Shown here piece after piece: positions 55,146-63,881 of a stretch of 64,000 nucleotides of DNA. The position numbers and the translations under genes were made by a program. How positions within the stretch are numbered: the stretch's first letter is position 1; each line of letters opens with the position of its first letter. The stretch covers positions 4,122,521 through 4,186,520 of the forward strand of contig NZ_CP106753.1 of assembly GCF_025642115.1 (NCBI RefSeq), written 5' to 3'. Origin of the DNA: Chitiniphilus purpureus (GTDB lineage: Bacteria > Pseudomonadota > Gammaproteobacteria > Burkholderiales > Chitinibacteraceae). The notes below the pieces were generated by a model. It was given only the letters and a program-made list of their open reading frames with translations. It was not told where the DNA came from and made no database searches.

Positions 55146-55598
55146 TCATGTCAGCAGGTCCTGCAGATGGCGCCAGTGGGCCTCGCTGACCGGCGTGATC
55201 GACAGCCGGTTGCCACGCTGCAACACCTGCATGTCCGCCAGCAACAGGTCGCGCCGCAATGCTTCCAGCGCCAGAAGACGGGTCTTGCGCACGAAGCGCA
55301 CGTCCACCTGCTGCCAGCGCGGTGCCTCAAGCGTGGCCTTGGGGTCGAAGTACTTGGATTCCGGGTCGAATTGGGTGGGATCGGGGTAGGCGGGCGAGCA
55401 TACCTCGGCAAGGCCGGCGATGCCCGGTTGCGGGCAGCTCGAATGGTAGAACAGCACCCCGTCGCCCACCCGCATCACATCGCGCATGAAATTGCGCGCC
55501 TGATAGTTGCGCACTCCGAACCAACCGATCTGCCCGAGCCGCTGCAGATCGTCGATCCCCACCTCCTCGGGCTCGGATTTCATCAACCAGTAGTGCAT
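55146..55598 (-). CDS. EVE domain protein
   Basis: A 150-residue protein made of one EVE domain: YWLMKSEPEEVGIDDLQ, WFGVRNYQARNFMRD and GDGVLFYHSSC match the family well. EVE domains resemble PUA and YTH folds and bind modified bases in nucleic acids; the stand-alone proteins have no settled role. GGGAGGG precedes the ATG at 55598. It sits between two TSUP permease genes on the same strand. Confidence 0.93.
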   Translation of the reverse strand: MHYWLMKSEPEEVGIDDLQRLGQIGWFGVRNYQARNFMRDVMRVGDGVLFYHSSCPQPGIAGLAEVCSPAYPDPTQFDPESKYFDPKATLEAPRWQQVDVRFVRKTRLLALEALRRDLLLADMQVLQRGNRLSITPVSEAHWRHLQDLLT

Positions 55599-55612
55599 AC
55601 ACCCTCCCGCGA

Positions 55613-56404
55613 TCAGCCCCGCACCGTATCCCAGACCAGCTTGGCGAGCAAGGCCAGCGCCAGGGCGAGGAACAGCTTCCTGATCCAGGCGCTGCCGCCC
55701 TTGAGCGCGAGGCGGCTGCCGATCTGCGCACCGGCGATATTGGCGATCGCCATCGGCACGGCCAGACCGAAGATCACCAGCTTGGCCGGCAGGAAGAAGG
55801 TGAGCGCCGCCAGGTTGGTGGCCAGGTTGACCACCTTGGCCGACGCCGAGGCACGCAGGAAATCGAAGTGGAAGAACCGGATGAACAGGAAGATCAGGAA
55901 CGAGCCGGTGCCGGGGCCGAAGAAGCCGTCGTAGAAACCGATCACGGCACCGATCACCAGACCGACCACCAGGTCGCGCCGGGTCAACGCACGGCCCGCG
56001 TCCACCCCGCCGAACGCTGGCTTGCGCCAGGTGTAGAGCAGCATCAGCGCCAGCAGCAGCACCACCAGCGGGCGCACCGCATCGCGCGGCAGCCAGTGGA
56101 TCGCCAACGCCCCGAGGTAAGAGCCGCAGAAAGCCGCCCCGGCACTGGGCAACAGGATCGGCCAATCGAGCCTGACCTGCCTGGTGTAGCGCCAGGTGGC
56201 GGCGGCAGTGCCCATCACCGCGGCGAATTTGTTGGTGCCCATCAGCATCGCCGGCAATTCGCGCGGCAACACGGCAAACAGGCCCGGCACCAGGATCAGG
56301 CCACCGCCGCCGACCGCTGCATCGAACAGGCCGGCGGCAAAGGCCAGCGGCAGCAGCACCAGCAACTGCGGCAACAGCTCTGCGACGGACGGATCGATCA
56401 GCAT
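55613..56404 (-). CDS. TSUP family permease, YfcA type
   Basis: A 263-residue inner-membrane protein with about eight helices. AAGLFDAAVGGGGLILVPGL and the second repeat FYDGFFGPGTGSFLIF are typical of the YfcA branch of TSUP. It starts at 56404 and its stop is 14 bases before the EVE gene start, so the two are probably co-transcribed. Transported ion unknown. Confidence 0.9.
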   Translation of the reverse strand: MLIDPSVAELLPQLLVLLPLAFAAGLFDAAVGGGGLILVPGLFAVLPRELPAMLMGTNKFAAVMGTAAATWRYTRQVRLDWPILLPSAGAAFCGSYLGALAIHWLPRDAVRPLVVLLLALMLLYTWRKPAFGGVDAGRALTRRDLVVGLVIGAVIGFYDGFFGPGTGSFLIFLFIRFFHFDFLRASASAKVVNLATNLAALTFFLPAKLVIFGLAVPMAIANIAGAQIGSRLALKGGSAWIRKLFLALALALLAKLVWDTVRG

Positions 56405-56545
56405 GGCCGCATCTTGCCCACTCGGCCGGGCCGCCGCCAGTGGCGCGAGGGCGAATTTGTCCCTTGCGCGGCCCGGCCCCCGTTCCTACCATGGGCGCCG
56501 TGCCGCTTTGCCCGGCAACCCCCTACCGGAATACATGGAGCCGCC

Positions 56546-56902
56546 ATGCTCAGGCCATCTTGCATCGTCGCCGCACTCCTCACCAGCACCACCGTCCTTG
56601 CCAACGGAATGTCATGCTACGAATCGTCGCTCAAGAAGCAGGTGTTCTGCGTCGACCAGAATGAAGTCACCGCCAGCGGCAATCTGCGCGCCGGACAGCT
56701 GTACCTGGTGCAGGGCGACGCGCGCGAGAAGTCGGCGTTTTCACTGCTGACCGACTGCAGCACCAAGAAATCGGCGTTGCTGGATCAATCCGGCAAGAAC
56801 GTCACCGCCGGGCAGCAACCCTCGCCCGTGGCCACCGCCCTGGCGGAACGGCTGTGCCAGGCCAACAAGCCCAGGCACGATCCGTCGCTGCCCATGCTGT
56901 AG
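56546..56902 (+). CDS. Small secreted protein of unknown function
   Basis: A 118-residue protein with a signal peptide (MLRPSCIVAALLTSTTVLA) and a mature part containing four cysteines (CYESS, FCVDQ, DCSTKK, LCQANK), which suits two disulfides in the periplasm. I recognise no family. GGAG lies six bases before the ATG at 56546, which decides the start. It is divergent from the YfcA-type gene and convergent with the TetR gene. Confidence 0.6.
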   Translation: MLRPSCIVAALLTSTTVLANGMSCYESSLKKQVFCVDQNEVTASGNLRAGQLYLVQGDAREKSAFSLLTDCSTKKSALLDQSGKNVTAGQQPSPVATALAERLCQANKPRHDPSLPML

Positions 56903-56934
56903 GGCCTTCTCCAGGCAATCCCGACAGTCCGCTG

Positions 56935-57597
56935 CTAGGTCGGCGGCAGGCGCAGCGTGGCGCACAACCGGCGCAGTGCCAGCTGTGCGGCGTTGCGTGC
57001 CTGCTGTCGGGCCGATGCGTCGCCCTGCGACGCCTGCCTGGCCAGCCACAACGCCAGTTCGTTCACCGCGCCGTTGAGCGCGGCGGCGGTCACGTCCACC
57101 TGCAGTACCGACAGTCCCTCGCCCTGCGGCACCATCGCCGTCAACACCTCGCCCACCACGGCGCGCAGTTGCCGGTAGCCGTACCGGTCATCCAGTGCCG
57201 CCCACTGCGCCGCTCCCAGGACCGACGGCCCATCGATCAGCAGCACTTGGCATGGCCCGGGGCAAGATATCGCATCGATCCAGGCCAGCGCGCCGGCCAC
57301 CAGTTGCTCGAATGGATCGGCGATGTCCTGCACCGCGCCATCGATGGCTGCGCTCAGATCCTGGTGCACTGCCTCGCAGACTGCGACGAATACGTCCTTC
57401 TTGTCCCGGAAATGATGATAGAGCGCGCCCCTTGTGAGGCCGGTGGCGGCCAACAGCGCTTCGGTGGAGGTGGCGGCATACCCCTCGCGCTCGAAGAGCG
57501 CCCGGGCCGAAGCGATCAAGCGCGCCCGCGATTGGGCGCCCTGTTCGACACGGCGGTTGCCGGCGGCCGGCTTGAGCGGCTGATTCTGTTTTGACAT
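56935..57597 (-). CDS. TetR family transcriptional regulator
   Basis: A 220-residue regulator. The N-terminal HTH is clear (ARLIASARALFEREGYAATSTEALLAATGLTRG, then ALYHHFRDKKDVFVAV) and a C-terminal helical ligand-binding domain follows. The ATG at 57597 lies inside the first of two palindromic sites (57594-57610 and 57626-57642), so it probably represses itself and the divergent VOC gene. The ligand is unknown; a glyoxalase-fold neighbour suggests a toxic small molecule. Confidence 0.92.
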   Translation of the reverse strand: MSKQNQPLKPAAGNRRVEQGAQSRARLIASARALFEREGYAATSTEALLAATGLTRGALYHHFRDKKDVFVAVCEAVHQDLSAAIDGAVQDIADPFEQLVAGALAWIDAISCPGPCQVLLIDGPSVLGAAQWAALDDRYGYRQLRAVVGEVLTAMVPQGEGLSVLQVDVTAAALNGAVNELALWLARQASQGDASARQQARNAAQLALRRLCATLRLPPT

Positions 57598-57610
57598 ACA
57601 GGCAGTATGG
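57594..57610. promoter_or_regulatory. TetR operator, site 1
   Basis: ACATAC-AGGCA-GTATGG, a near-perfect inverted repeat with one mismatch in the last base. It overlaps the TetR start codon. Its centre is 32 bases (about three helical turns) from that of site 2. Confidence 0.75.
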
Positions 57611-57625
57611 AGATAGATTTGTTCC

Positions 57626-57642
57626 ACATACAGACAGTATGT
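57626..57642. promoter_or_regulatory. TetR operator, site 2
   Basis: ACATAC-AGACA-GTATGT, a perfect 6-base inverted repeat with a 5-base centre, almost identical to site 1. It lies in the divergent region between the TetR and VOC genes and should cover the promoters of both. Confidence 0.8.
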
Positions 57643-57689
57643 ATTCAATATCCGCCCTGCCGCAACCGGCTCACGCCATGGAGGCCGCC

Positions 57690-58124
57690 ATGCCGCTTTC
57701 CCAGCTCACCGCTGCCTATCCCTTGGTGACCACGCCGCATCTGGCCGAGTCACGCGATTTCTTCGTCCGGCATCTGGGTTTCGAAGTGGGTTTCGAGGCG
57801 ACCTGGTTTGTGTGGCTCTCGCGCCCCACCAGCGAGGCCGGCACGATCGCAATCGCCTTCATGCTGCCCGAGCACCCGTCCCGCCCACCCGGCCCAGAGA
57901 CCTTCAACGGCCAGGGATTGCTGCTCACGCTGCAGGTGGACGACGCACGCGCCGAGGAGGCGCGGCTGCGCCGCGAAGGCGTGGCGATCACCTATCCGGT
58001 GCAGCACGAACCGTGGGGGCAGATCCGCTTCCAGGTGCGCACGCCATCCGGCCTGGTGCTCGACATCGTGCAGCAGGCCGAGCCCGCACCCGGCTTCTGG
58101 GACCCCTATCTGACCCAGACCTGA
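57690..58124 (+). CDS. VOC family (glyoxalase-like) protein
   Basis: A 144-residue protein of the vicinal oxygen chelate fold: TTPHLAESRDFFVRHLGFEV at the start and PWGQIRFQVRTPSGLVLDIV in the second half, with GLLLTLQVDD in between. Family members include glyoxalase I, dioxygenases and antibiotic-binding proteins; the metal ligands are not certain here. GGAGG lies about five bases before the ATG at 57690, which is preferred to 57678. It is divergent from a TetR gene and probably repressed by it. Confidence 0.88.
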   Translation: MPLSQLTAAYPLVTTPHLAESRDFFVRHLGFEVGFEATWFVWLSRPTSEAGTIAIAFMLPEHPSRPPGPETFNGQGLLLTLQVDDARAEEARLRREGVAITYPVQHEPWGQIRFQVRTPSGLVLDIVQQAEPAPGFWDPYLTQT

Positions 58125-58179
58125 GGGCGCCCTGGCCCCGCCGGCCTGCGTTCCACACGCGGCACGGATACCGGCTGAA

Positions 58180-59505
58180 TCAAGCCGGGCCGCCCCCCGC
58201 GTCCCCGGCCTGGGCATACGCATGCGACAACCGGCGGTAGGACCTGGAGCTCAGTGCCAGCAGCGTCACCAGCACGCCCAGCAGGCCGGTCAGCGTGAAG
58301 ACCAGTGCAATGCCGCGTGCCGGCCCCGTACCGAACCATCCCCCGATCAGATCGACGCCGGCACCGGTGGTCATGAAGGGAATGAACGCAAACTGCGCCA
58401 AGGGTCCGATCAGGAAGGCCGTGAGCGGCGAGGCGGCCTGCTCCATCGATTGCGCAAAGCCAAACACCCGGCCCTGCCGCTCGTAGGGCACGACTTTCTG
58501 CAACGTGGTGTGTTCGGCCGCCTCGGCATAGGGGCCGAGGAACAGCCAGATGAAGCAGCCGGCCACCAACAGGATCACCGAGTGCTGCAGGGTGAAGACA
58601 CTGCTGACCGCCCAGGTGACGAGATTGACCAGCAGCAGCGTGCGCAGCGGATTGCGGCCAAGACCGGTGCGCGCGATCAGGATGCCGCTGGCGATGAATG
58701 CGCATGAGACAAACGCCCAGAGCAGCCCCCATTCCTGCACCTTCATCAAGGACAGGCCATAGGCATCCATCAGCGCCATGAACACTCCACCCAGCAGGTT
58801 GTTCAAGGTGGCGAAGAAAATCAGCCCGAACAGACCGGGGACCGCACCGATGACGCGGACCGTCCCGGCAAGGTCCACTTGCCGGGGCGCCCGGGCGCCG
58901 TCCGGCGCTGTGGCCGGCGCGGGTTCGTCCACCGTAATGGGCAGCAGATGCAGGAATGCGACGAGGGTCAACGCCAGGGCAAACACGACGGTGTAGTGCA
59001 TGCCACCCCAGGCCACCAGAAAGCCGCTGATGACCGAGGTGGTGAGAAAGCCGACCCCGGTCACCATGCCGACCAGTCCGTTCGCCTTGTCCCGCCCGTC
59101 CTCGGGAATCAGCAACGTGACCAGCGTCGGCAGCGCGATGCTGCGCAGATTACCGGCGATCACCCCAAGCATTACCAGCAGGATGAACAGCCACAGGCCA
59201 TAGCCCGAGACATCGGTCAGGCGCTCCACCGGCCACACACTCAGGGCGACAAGGCTCACGCCGTAGAACAGGAAGGAGCAGATGCTCGAACCCAGCATCA
59301 CCTGCTTCTTGCGGTGATGATCGACCAGGCTGCCGAACCAGATGGCGAAGACAGCGGTGAGCACCAGATAGACACCGGCGATCACGCTGGTGGCAAACAC
59401 TGAACGCGTTTCGAGATAGACCCAGAAGGTCAGCGCGAACCAGACGGTGAAGTTGGTGATGTTGGCAATGAGGTTGTTGATCAGCAGGTGATGGAAGGGC
59501 TTCAT
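58180..59505 (-). CDS. MFS transporter
   Basis: A 441-residue inner-membrane protein with about 12 helices and the loop pattern SLVDHHRKKQVML after the second helix. It resembles the MFS branch related to macrolide/multidrug exporters. AAGG lies seven bases before the ATG at 59505. It is convergent with the VOC gene, and no terminator is seen in the short gap. Substrate unknown. Confidence 0.87.
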   Translation of the reverse strand: MKPFHHLLINNLIANITNFTVWFALTFWVYLETRSVFATSVIAGVYLVLTAVFAIWFGSLVDHHRKKQVMLGSSICSFLFYGVSLVALSVWPVERLTDVSGYGLWLFILLVMLGVIAGNLRSIALPTLVTLLIPEDGRDKANGLVGMVTGVGFLTTSVISGFLVAWGGMHYTVVFALALTLVAFLHLLPITVDEPAPATAPDGARAPRQVDLAGTVRVIGAVPGLFGLIFFATLNNLLGGVFMALMDAYGLSLMKVQEWGLLWAFVSCAFIASGILIARTGLGRNPLRTLLLVNLVTWAVSSVFTLQHSVILLVAGCFIWLFLGPYAEAAEHTTLQKVVPYERQGRVFGFAQSMEQAASPLTAFLIGPLAQFAFIPFMTTGAGVDLIGGWFGTGPARGIALVFTLTGLLGVLVTLLALSSRSYRRLSHAYAQAGDAGGGPA

Positions 59506-59652
59506 GCTCGCGCCTTGGATTGATCGGGGTCGGGAGCCGACGCAGTGCGGCCCATTGTGCAATACCCATTGATCATGGCCACCCTCATCGGTTTCACCGG
59601 AACGACCAGCGCCGGCCCGGCAGCGCCCGGCGGGCGAGCGCCGTCCGCCCGA

Positions 59653-60987
59653 TCACTTGCCGATGCAGAACCGGCTGAAGATCACCCCCAAGAGATCGTC
59701 GGACGTGAATTCGCCGGTGATCTCGTTGAGGGCGTTCTGGCCAAGGCGCAGCTCCTCGGCGAAGAGTTCGGTCCGGTGGTAGGCTGCCAGCGCGGCATCC
59801 AGATGGCGACTGGCGCGGCGGATGGCGTCCAGGTGGCGTTCACGGGCGATGAAGACACCATCCTGCTCACCCTGCCAGCCCACCTGCTGCAACAGGCGCT
59901 GGCGCAACGCATCCAGCCCCTCGCCGGTCTTGGCCGACACATGGATCACATCGCGCCCCACGTCGCCGGGCACTTCGCCGGTCAGGTCCACCTTGTTGAA
60001 CACGCGCAGCACCGGCAACGCCCGTGGCAGCCGCGCCAGGATCTCCAGATCCTCACGGGTGACGCCGGCGCGGCTGTCAACCAGCAGCAGCGCCAGGTCC
60101 GCCTTGCCGATCGCCCCCCAGGTCCGCTCGATACCGATGCGCTCGACGGCATCGTCGGTCTCGCGCAGGCCGGCGGTGTCGATCACGTGCAGCGGCACGC
60201 CCTGCAGCTGGATCAATTCGCGCACCGTATCGCGGGTGGTGCCGGCGATGTCGGTGACGATGGCCACCTCTTCGCCGGCAAGCGCGTTCATCAGGCTGGA
60301 TTTGCCCACATTGGGCTGGCCGATCAGTACCACGTGCATGCCTTCGCGCAGCAGCCGGCCCTGCGACGCGGCGATCAGCACCTTGGCCAGCTGCGTCTGC
60401 AGCGCCAGCAGACGCCCCTGTGCATCGGCCGCCTGCAGGAAGTCGATCTCCTCCTCGGGAAAGTCGAGCGTGGCCTCGACCAACATGCGCAGCTGGATCA
60501 GTTCGTCCACCAGCGCACGCACTTCCAGCGAGAACGCGCCGTCGAGCGACTTGAGCGCCGAACGCGCCGCCGCCTCGGATTGCGCGTCGATTAGATCGGC
60601 CACCGCCTCGGCCTGCGCCAGATCGAGTTTGCCGTTCAGGAAGGCACGCTTGGAGAATTCCCCGGGCTCCGCGTGGCGCGCACCCAGCTCGATGCAGCGC
60701 TTGAGCAGCATGTTCATCACCACCGGCCCGCCGTGGCCCTGGATCTCCAGCACGTCCTCGCCGGTGAACGAATTGGGCCCGGGAAAGTAGAGCGCCAATC
60801 CCTCGTCGATGGCACCGGTATCGGCGGCGCGGAATCGGGCGAAGTGGGCATGGCGCGGCGTGAGCGGCCGCCCGATCAGGCCGTGCACGATGGCATCGAT
60901 GCGTCGGCCGGAAACGCGGATCACGCCCACCCCGCCCCGCCCTGGGGCGGTGGCGATCGCGGCAATGGGGTCGGGGGAATACAGCAT
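59653..60987 (-). CDS. mnmE: tRNA modification GTPase MnmE
   Basis: A 444-residue GTPase which, with MnmG, adds carboxymethylaminomethyl groups to the wobble uridine of tRNAs. The N-terminal folate-binding part ([22 protein letters not shown]), the G motifs ([34 protein letters not shown]) and the C-terminal CIGK with the catalytic cysteine are all present. The ATG at 60987 gives the usual N-terminus; a TTG at 61017 is open upstream. It lies downstream of yidC, separated by a terminator. Confidence 0.96.
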   Translation of the reverse strand: MLYSPDPIAAIATAPGRGGVGVIRVSGRRIDAIVHGLIGRPLTPRHAHFARFRAADTGAIDEGLALYFPGPNSFTGEDVLEIQGHGGPVVMNMLLKRCIELGARHAEPGEFSKRAFLNGKLDLAQAEAVADLIDAQSEAAARSALKSLDGAFSLEVRALVDELIQLRMLVEATLDFPEEEIDFLQAADAQGRLLALQTQLAKVLIAASQGRLLREGMHVVLIGQPNVGKSSLMNALAGEEVAIVTDIAGTTRDTVRELIQLQGVPLHVIDTAGLRETDDAVERIGIERTWGAIGKADLALLLVDSRAGVTREDLEILARLPRALPVLRVFNKVDLTGEVPGDVGRDVIHVSAKTGEGLDALRQRLLQQVGWQGEQDGVFIARERHLDAIRRASRHLDAALAAYHRTELFAEELRLGQNALNEITGEFTSDDLLGVIFSRFCIGK

Positions 60988-61113
60988 CGGCACAACGGCA
61001 TCAACAAGGAAGGACAAAGAAGAACACCACGGGCAAGCCTAACACATCGTCTGTCATGCGCTGCAACATCGGGCGCATGGGCACGGCAGTCGCCGCAACG
61101 TGCCGGATGCCAA

Positions 61114-61137
61114 GCAAAACCGCCCCGAAGGGCGGTC
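61114..61137 (-). terminator. Rho-independent terminator after yidC
   Basis: A 7-base stem ACCGCCC/GGGCGGT (61119-61125 and 61130-61136) with a TTCG tetraloop on the minus strand, followed by a short T run (61116-61119). It lies 16 bases beyond the yidC stop. Confidence 0.65.
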
Positions 61138-61152
61138 TCGTCGGCTGCCGGA

Positions 61153-62832
61153 TCAGGCCGGCTTTTTCCGGGCGGAGGACGGTGCATCGCCTTCCCGATC
61201 GATCTGGCGGGTGATCCACCACTGCTGCAGGATGGAGAGCACGTTGTTGACCACGTAATACAGCACGAGGCCCGCCGGGAAGAACAGGAAGAACACGCTG
61301 AAGGCCACCGGCATGATCTTCATCATCTTGGCCTGCATCGGATCGGGCGGCGGCGGCGAGAGCAGGGTCTGCACATACATCGAGATCGCCATCAGCACGG
61401 GCAGCACATAGTACGGGTCCTTGACCGACAGATCGTGGATCCAGAACATCCAGGGCGCCTGACGCAACTCCACCGCCGCGATCAGCGCCCAGTACAGCGC
61501 GATGAAGATGGGGATCTGCACCAGCATCGGCAGGCAGCCACCCAGCGGGTTGACCTTTTCGGTCTTGTACATCTCCATCACCGCCTGCTGGAACTTCATC
61601 TTGTCGTCGCCGTAACGCTCCTTGAGCTGTTCCATGCGCGGCGCCAGCTTGCGCATGCGTGCCATCGAGCGGTACGACGCCGACGCCAGCGGATAGAACG
61701 CCGCCTTGATCAACAGGGTCAGCAGGATGATGGCCCAACCCCAGTTGCCGACCACCTTGTGGATCTGGTCCAGCACCCAGAACAAGGGCTTGGAGAACAC
61801 GGTGAAGATGCCGTAGTCCTTGATCAGATCGAAGCCAGGGGCCACTTCGTCCAGAAGACGGGTCTCCTGCGGACCCACATACAGCGGCACACTGGTCTCG
61901 AACTTGCCGCCTGCGGCGATCGACGGCAGGTCGACGATCATCCCTACCGAATACAGCCCGTCAGACAGGCGCTTCATCTCGTAGCGGCAATCGCGCGGCC
62001 CACACACCGCAGGCTGCCCCTTGGGCGAAGCGATCCAGGCACTGGCGAAGTAATGCTGGATCATGGCGACCCAGCCGTTCCGGGCCGCCTTGACGTGCTC
62101 TGCCTCGCCCTTGTCGAGCGCGCTGAAATCGGCCTTCTGGAACTTGCCGGCCTCGGTGTAGACCGCCGGTCCGGTGAAGGTATGCGCCCCGAAGAAGCCC
62201 GGGTTCTCGGTGTGACCATCGCGCAGCAGCCGGTAGTAGGCCGAGGCGGTCAGTGGTTTGGTGCTGCCGTTGGCGATTTCGTACTTCACGTCCACCAGAT
62301 ACTGGCCGCGGCGGAAGGTATAGATCTTGGCGATCTGTACGCCATCCGGCCCGGCAGTGGTCAGGCGTACGCTCAACGCGTCCTGCCCCGGCGCCAGCTG
62401 GAAATCGCGGCCGCCGGCCTGGAACCGGGCGCGGTGGTTGGGCAGACCAGCGCCCAGCAGCCCGGTCTGGGCCACGTAGGTGCGGTTGCCCTGATCGGTC
62501 AGCAGCAGGAAGGGTTTGCGCGGATCACCCGCCATGCCGTGCTTGAGCAAGGCCACCTGCCGCAGATCGCCCCCCATGGTATCGATCTGCACATCCAGCA
62601 GATCGGTGCGCACCCGGACGCGCTCGCCCGATTGCAGCCGGTTGCTGTCAGGCGGCGCGCTGGCCGCGCCGGGCGCTGCGGCGGCGGGCACATCGGCGCC
62701 GGCCGGCGTCACCTTGGCGGACGCCGCCGCAGGCTTGGGCGGCGGCGGATAGCGCGTCTCCAGCCACTTGTTCCAGAAGAAGATGATCGCGAAGGACAGC
62801 GCGATGAACAGGATGAGTCGCTTGGAATCCAT
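61153..62832 (-). CDS. yidC: Membrane protein insertase YidC
   Basis: A 559-residue inner-membrane insertase. An N-terminal anchor (RLILFIALSFAIIFFW) precedes a large periplasmic domain (about 70-340) and the conserved C-terminal core of five helices (GWAIILLTLLIKAAFYPLAS with the groove arginine region, then KMKFQQAVMEMYKTEKVNPL and MFWIHDLSVKDPYYVLPVLM). It ends in a basic tail. It works with SecYEG or alone. Part of the rpmH-rnpA-yidD-yidC unit. Confidence 0.97.
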   Translation of the reverse strand: MDSKRLILFIALSFAIIFFWNKWLETRYPPPPKPAAASAKVTPAGADVPAAAAPGAASAPPDSNRLQSGERVRVRTDLLDVQIDTMGGDLRQVALLKHGMAGDPRKPFLLLTDQGNRTYVAQTGLLGAGLPNHRARFQAGGRDFQLAPGQDALSVRLTTAGPDGVQIAKIYTFRRGQYLVDVKYEIANGSTKPLTASAYYRLLRDGHTENPGFFGAHTFTGPAVYTEAGKFQKADFSALDKGEAEHVKAARNGWVAMIQHYFASAWIASPKGQPAVCGPRDCRYEMKRLSDGLYSVGMIVDLPSIAAGGKFETSVPLYVGPQETRLLDEVAPGFDLIKDYGIFTVFSKPLFWVLDQIHKVVGNWGWAIILLTLLIKAAFYPLASASYRSMARMRKLAPRMEQLKERYGDDKMKFQQAVMEMYKTEKVNPLGGCLPMLVQIPIFIALYWALIAAVELRQAPWMFWIHDLSVKDPYYVLPVLMAISMYVQTLLSPPPPDPMQAKMMKIMPVAFSVFFLFFPAGLVLYYVVNNVLSILQQWWITRQIDREGDAPSSARKKPA

Positions 62833-62847
62833 CTTGGGCTCGGAAGA

Positions 62848-63108
62848 TCAGGGGACGGGGTCCGGGCCGGTGCCACCCCAGGGGTGGCAGCGACAAAGAC
62901 GGCGAATTGTAAGCCAGCCGCCTTTGAGCGCGCCATATTTGGCAATCGCCTCCAGGGCATAGCTTGAGCAGGTCGGTACAAATCGGCAGCGCGGCCCGAG
63001 CAGCGGGCTGAGCACATACCGGTAAAGCATGACAAGGCCGATCAGCATGCGTGCAGGCAGGCTGCCGGGCCTGACGGCTGCCACGGGCACCGGACAGGCG
63101 CTACACAT
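62848..63108 (-). CDS. yidD: Membrane protein insertion efficiency factor YidD
   Basis: An 86-residue protein with the YidD core [20 protein letters not shown] followed by [20 protein letters not shown] and [13 protein letters not shown]. It associates with the inner membrane and aids YidC-dependent insertion. The ATG at 63108 overlaps the rnpA stop by eight bases and has GGAG upstream, which favours it over the internal ATG at 63048. The yidC start follows 15 bases after its stop. Confidence 0.95.
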   Translation of the reverse strand: MCSACPVPVAAVRPGSLPARMLIGLVMLYRYVLSPLLGPRCRFVPTCSSYALEAIAKYGALKGGWLTIRRLCRCHPWGGTGPDPVP

Positions 63109-63481
63109 GGCCGGGCTCCGCGGGAAGGCGTTTGCGGATGCGCTGGAACAGCGCCAGCAGCGCGGCCCGCGCAGCGGCACCGTCACGCGGGCCGAAACTG
63201 CGGCGTGGCCGCACCACGAGGTCGATCCCGTAGAGGTGTGCTCCGTGGCAGCGGAACAATTCACGCACGGTACGCTTGATGTAGTTGCGCGCCACCGCCC
63301 GACGATCCACCCGGCGCCCGACCACCACGCCCAGCCTCGCACACGGCAGCGCATTGGGCCGACCCAGCACCTGGAAATAGTCGTTGCCGACCGAAAGGCG
63401 CAAATTAAAAACGGATGAGAAATCATCCGTTTTCAACAGGCGCATCGCCCGCGTGTACCGATAGCGGCCTGAACCGGCCAC
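63101..63481 (-). CDS. rnpA: Ribonuclease P protein component
   Basis: A 126-residue basic protein of RNase P, which trims tRNA 5' ends together with the M1 [18 protein letters not shown] at the N-terminus and the RNR region [15 protein letters not shown] are typical. The GTG at 63481 is preferred to the ATG at 63445 because the residues before RLLKTDDF (YRYTRAM) align with other RnpA proteins. It lies 18 bases after rpmH and overlaps yidD at its end. Confidence 0.95.
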   Translation of the reverse strand: MAGSGRYRYTRAMRLLKTDDFSSVFNLRLSVGNDYFQVLGRPNALPCARLGVVVGRRVDRRAVARNYIKRTVRELFRCHGAHLYGIDLVVRPRRSFGPRDGAAARAALLALFQRIRKRLPAEPGHV

Positions 63482-63499
63482 TGCGCGTCAGATCCGCGC

Positions 63500-63634
63500 T
63501 CAGACGCCCAGGCGGGCGCGGCCCTTGCTGCGACGGGCGGCGAGCACAGCGCGACCGCCACGGGTCTTCATGCGGGCACGGAAACCGTGGGTGCGCTTGC
63601 GGCGGATGACGGAGGGTTGGAAAGTACGCTTCAT
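63500..63634 (-). CDS. rpmH: 50S ribosomal protein L34
   Basis: A 44-residue basic ribosomal protein, [20 protein letters not shown] followed by [20 protein letters not shown] and RLGV, which is the canonical L34 sequence. First gene of the rpmH-rnpA-yidD-yidC unit, with a strong promoter 43 bases upstream. Confidence 0.98.
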   Translation of the reverse strand: MKRTFQPSVIRRKRTHGFRARMKTRGGRAVLAARRSKGRARLGV

Positions 63635-63676
63635 GATCGGAATTCCTGGCCGGACTGTGGACTAAGTAAACCGTTA

Positions 63677-63705
63677 ATTACATAGCCAAAAATTGCCAGT
63701 GTCAA
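63677..63705 (-). promoter_or_regulatory. Sigma-70 promoter of the rpmH operon
   Basis: On the minus strand a perfect TTGACA (63700-63705) is separated by 17 bases from TGTAAT (63677-63682). The surrounding DNA (63661-63720) is markedly AT-rich. Transcription would start near 63670, giving a leader of about 36 bases before rpmH. Confidence 0.8.
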
Positions 63706-63850
63706 CAAAAAATTGCTAATAGCAAGCCTGCCGCAGCCGGCGCGGCGCGGGCCCGTATGCGCGATGCCCAAGTGGGGCCGCTTTATCGTCACAACGTTGA
63801 CATAGCGCACCCGAATCGCAGCTTGCCGAACCTGCCCTGGCCGATCCACT

Positions 63851-63859
63851 TGTGGATAA
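63851..63859 (-). promoter_or_regulatory. DnaA box
   Basis: TGTGGATAA, the reverse complement of the consensus TTATCCACA, a perfect 9-base match. Located in the gap upstream of rpmH where oriC and the dnaA promoter are expected. Confidence 0.75.
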
Positions 63860-63881
63860 CTTTGCCTCAAACGACTAGAAT
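63853..63881 (+). promoter_or_regulatory. Candidate dnaA promoter
   Basis: TAGAAT (63876-63881) lies 17 bases after TGGATA (63853-63858), a weak -35 that overlaps the DnaA box. If real, DnaA bound to the box would block it, which is the usual autoregulation of dnaA. The gene itself is outside the window. Confidence 0.35.

Noticed and set aside
60673..62967. A 764-codon plus-strand open frame opposite mnmE and yidC
   Set aside because: Antisense shadow of two housekeeping genes; translation is His/Gln/Arg-rich.
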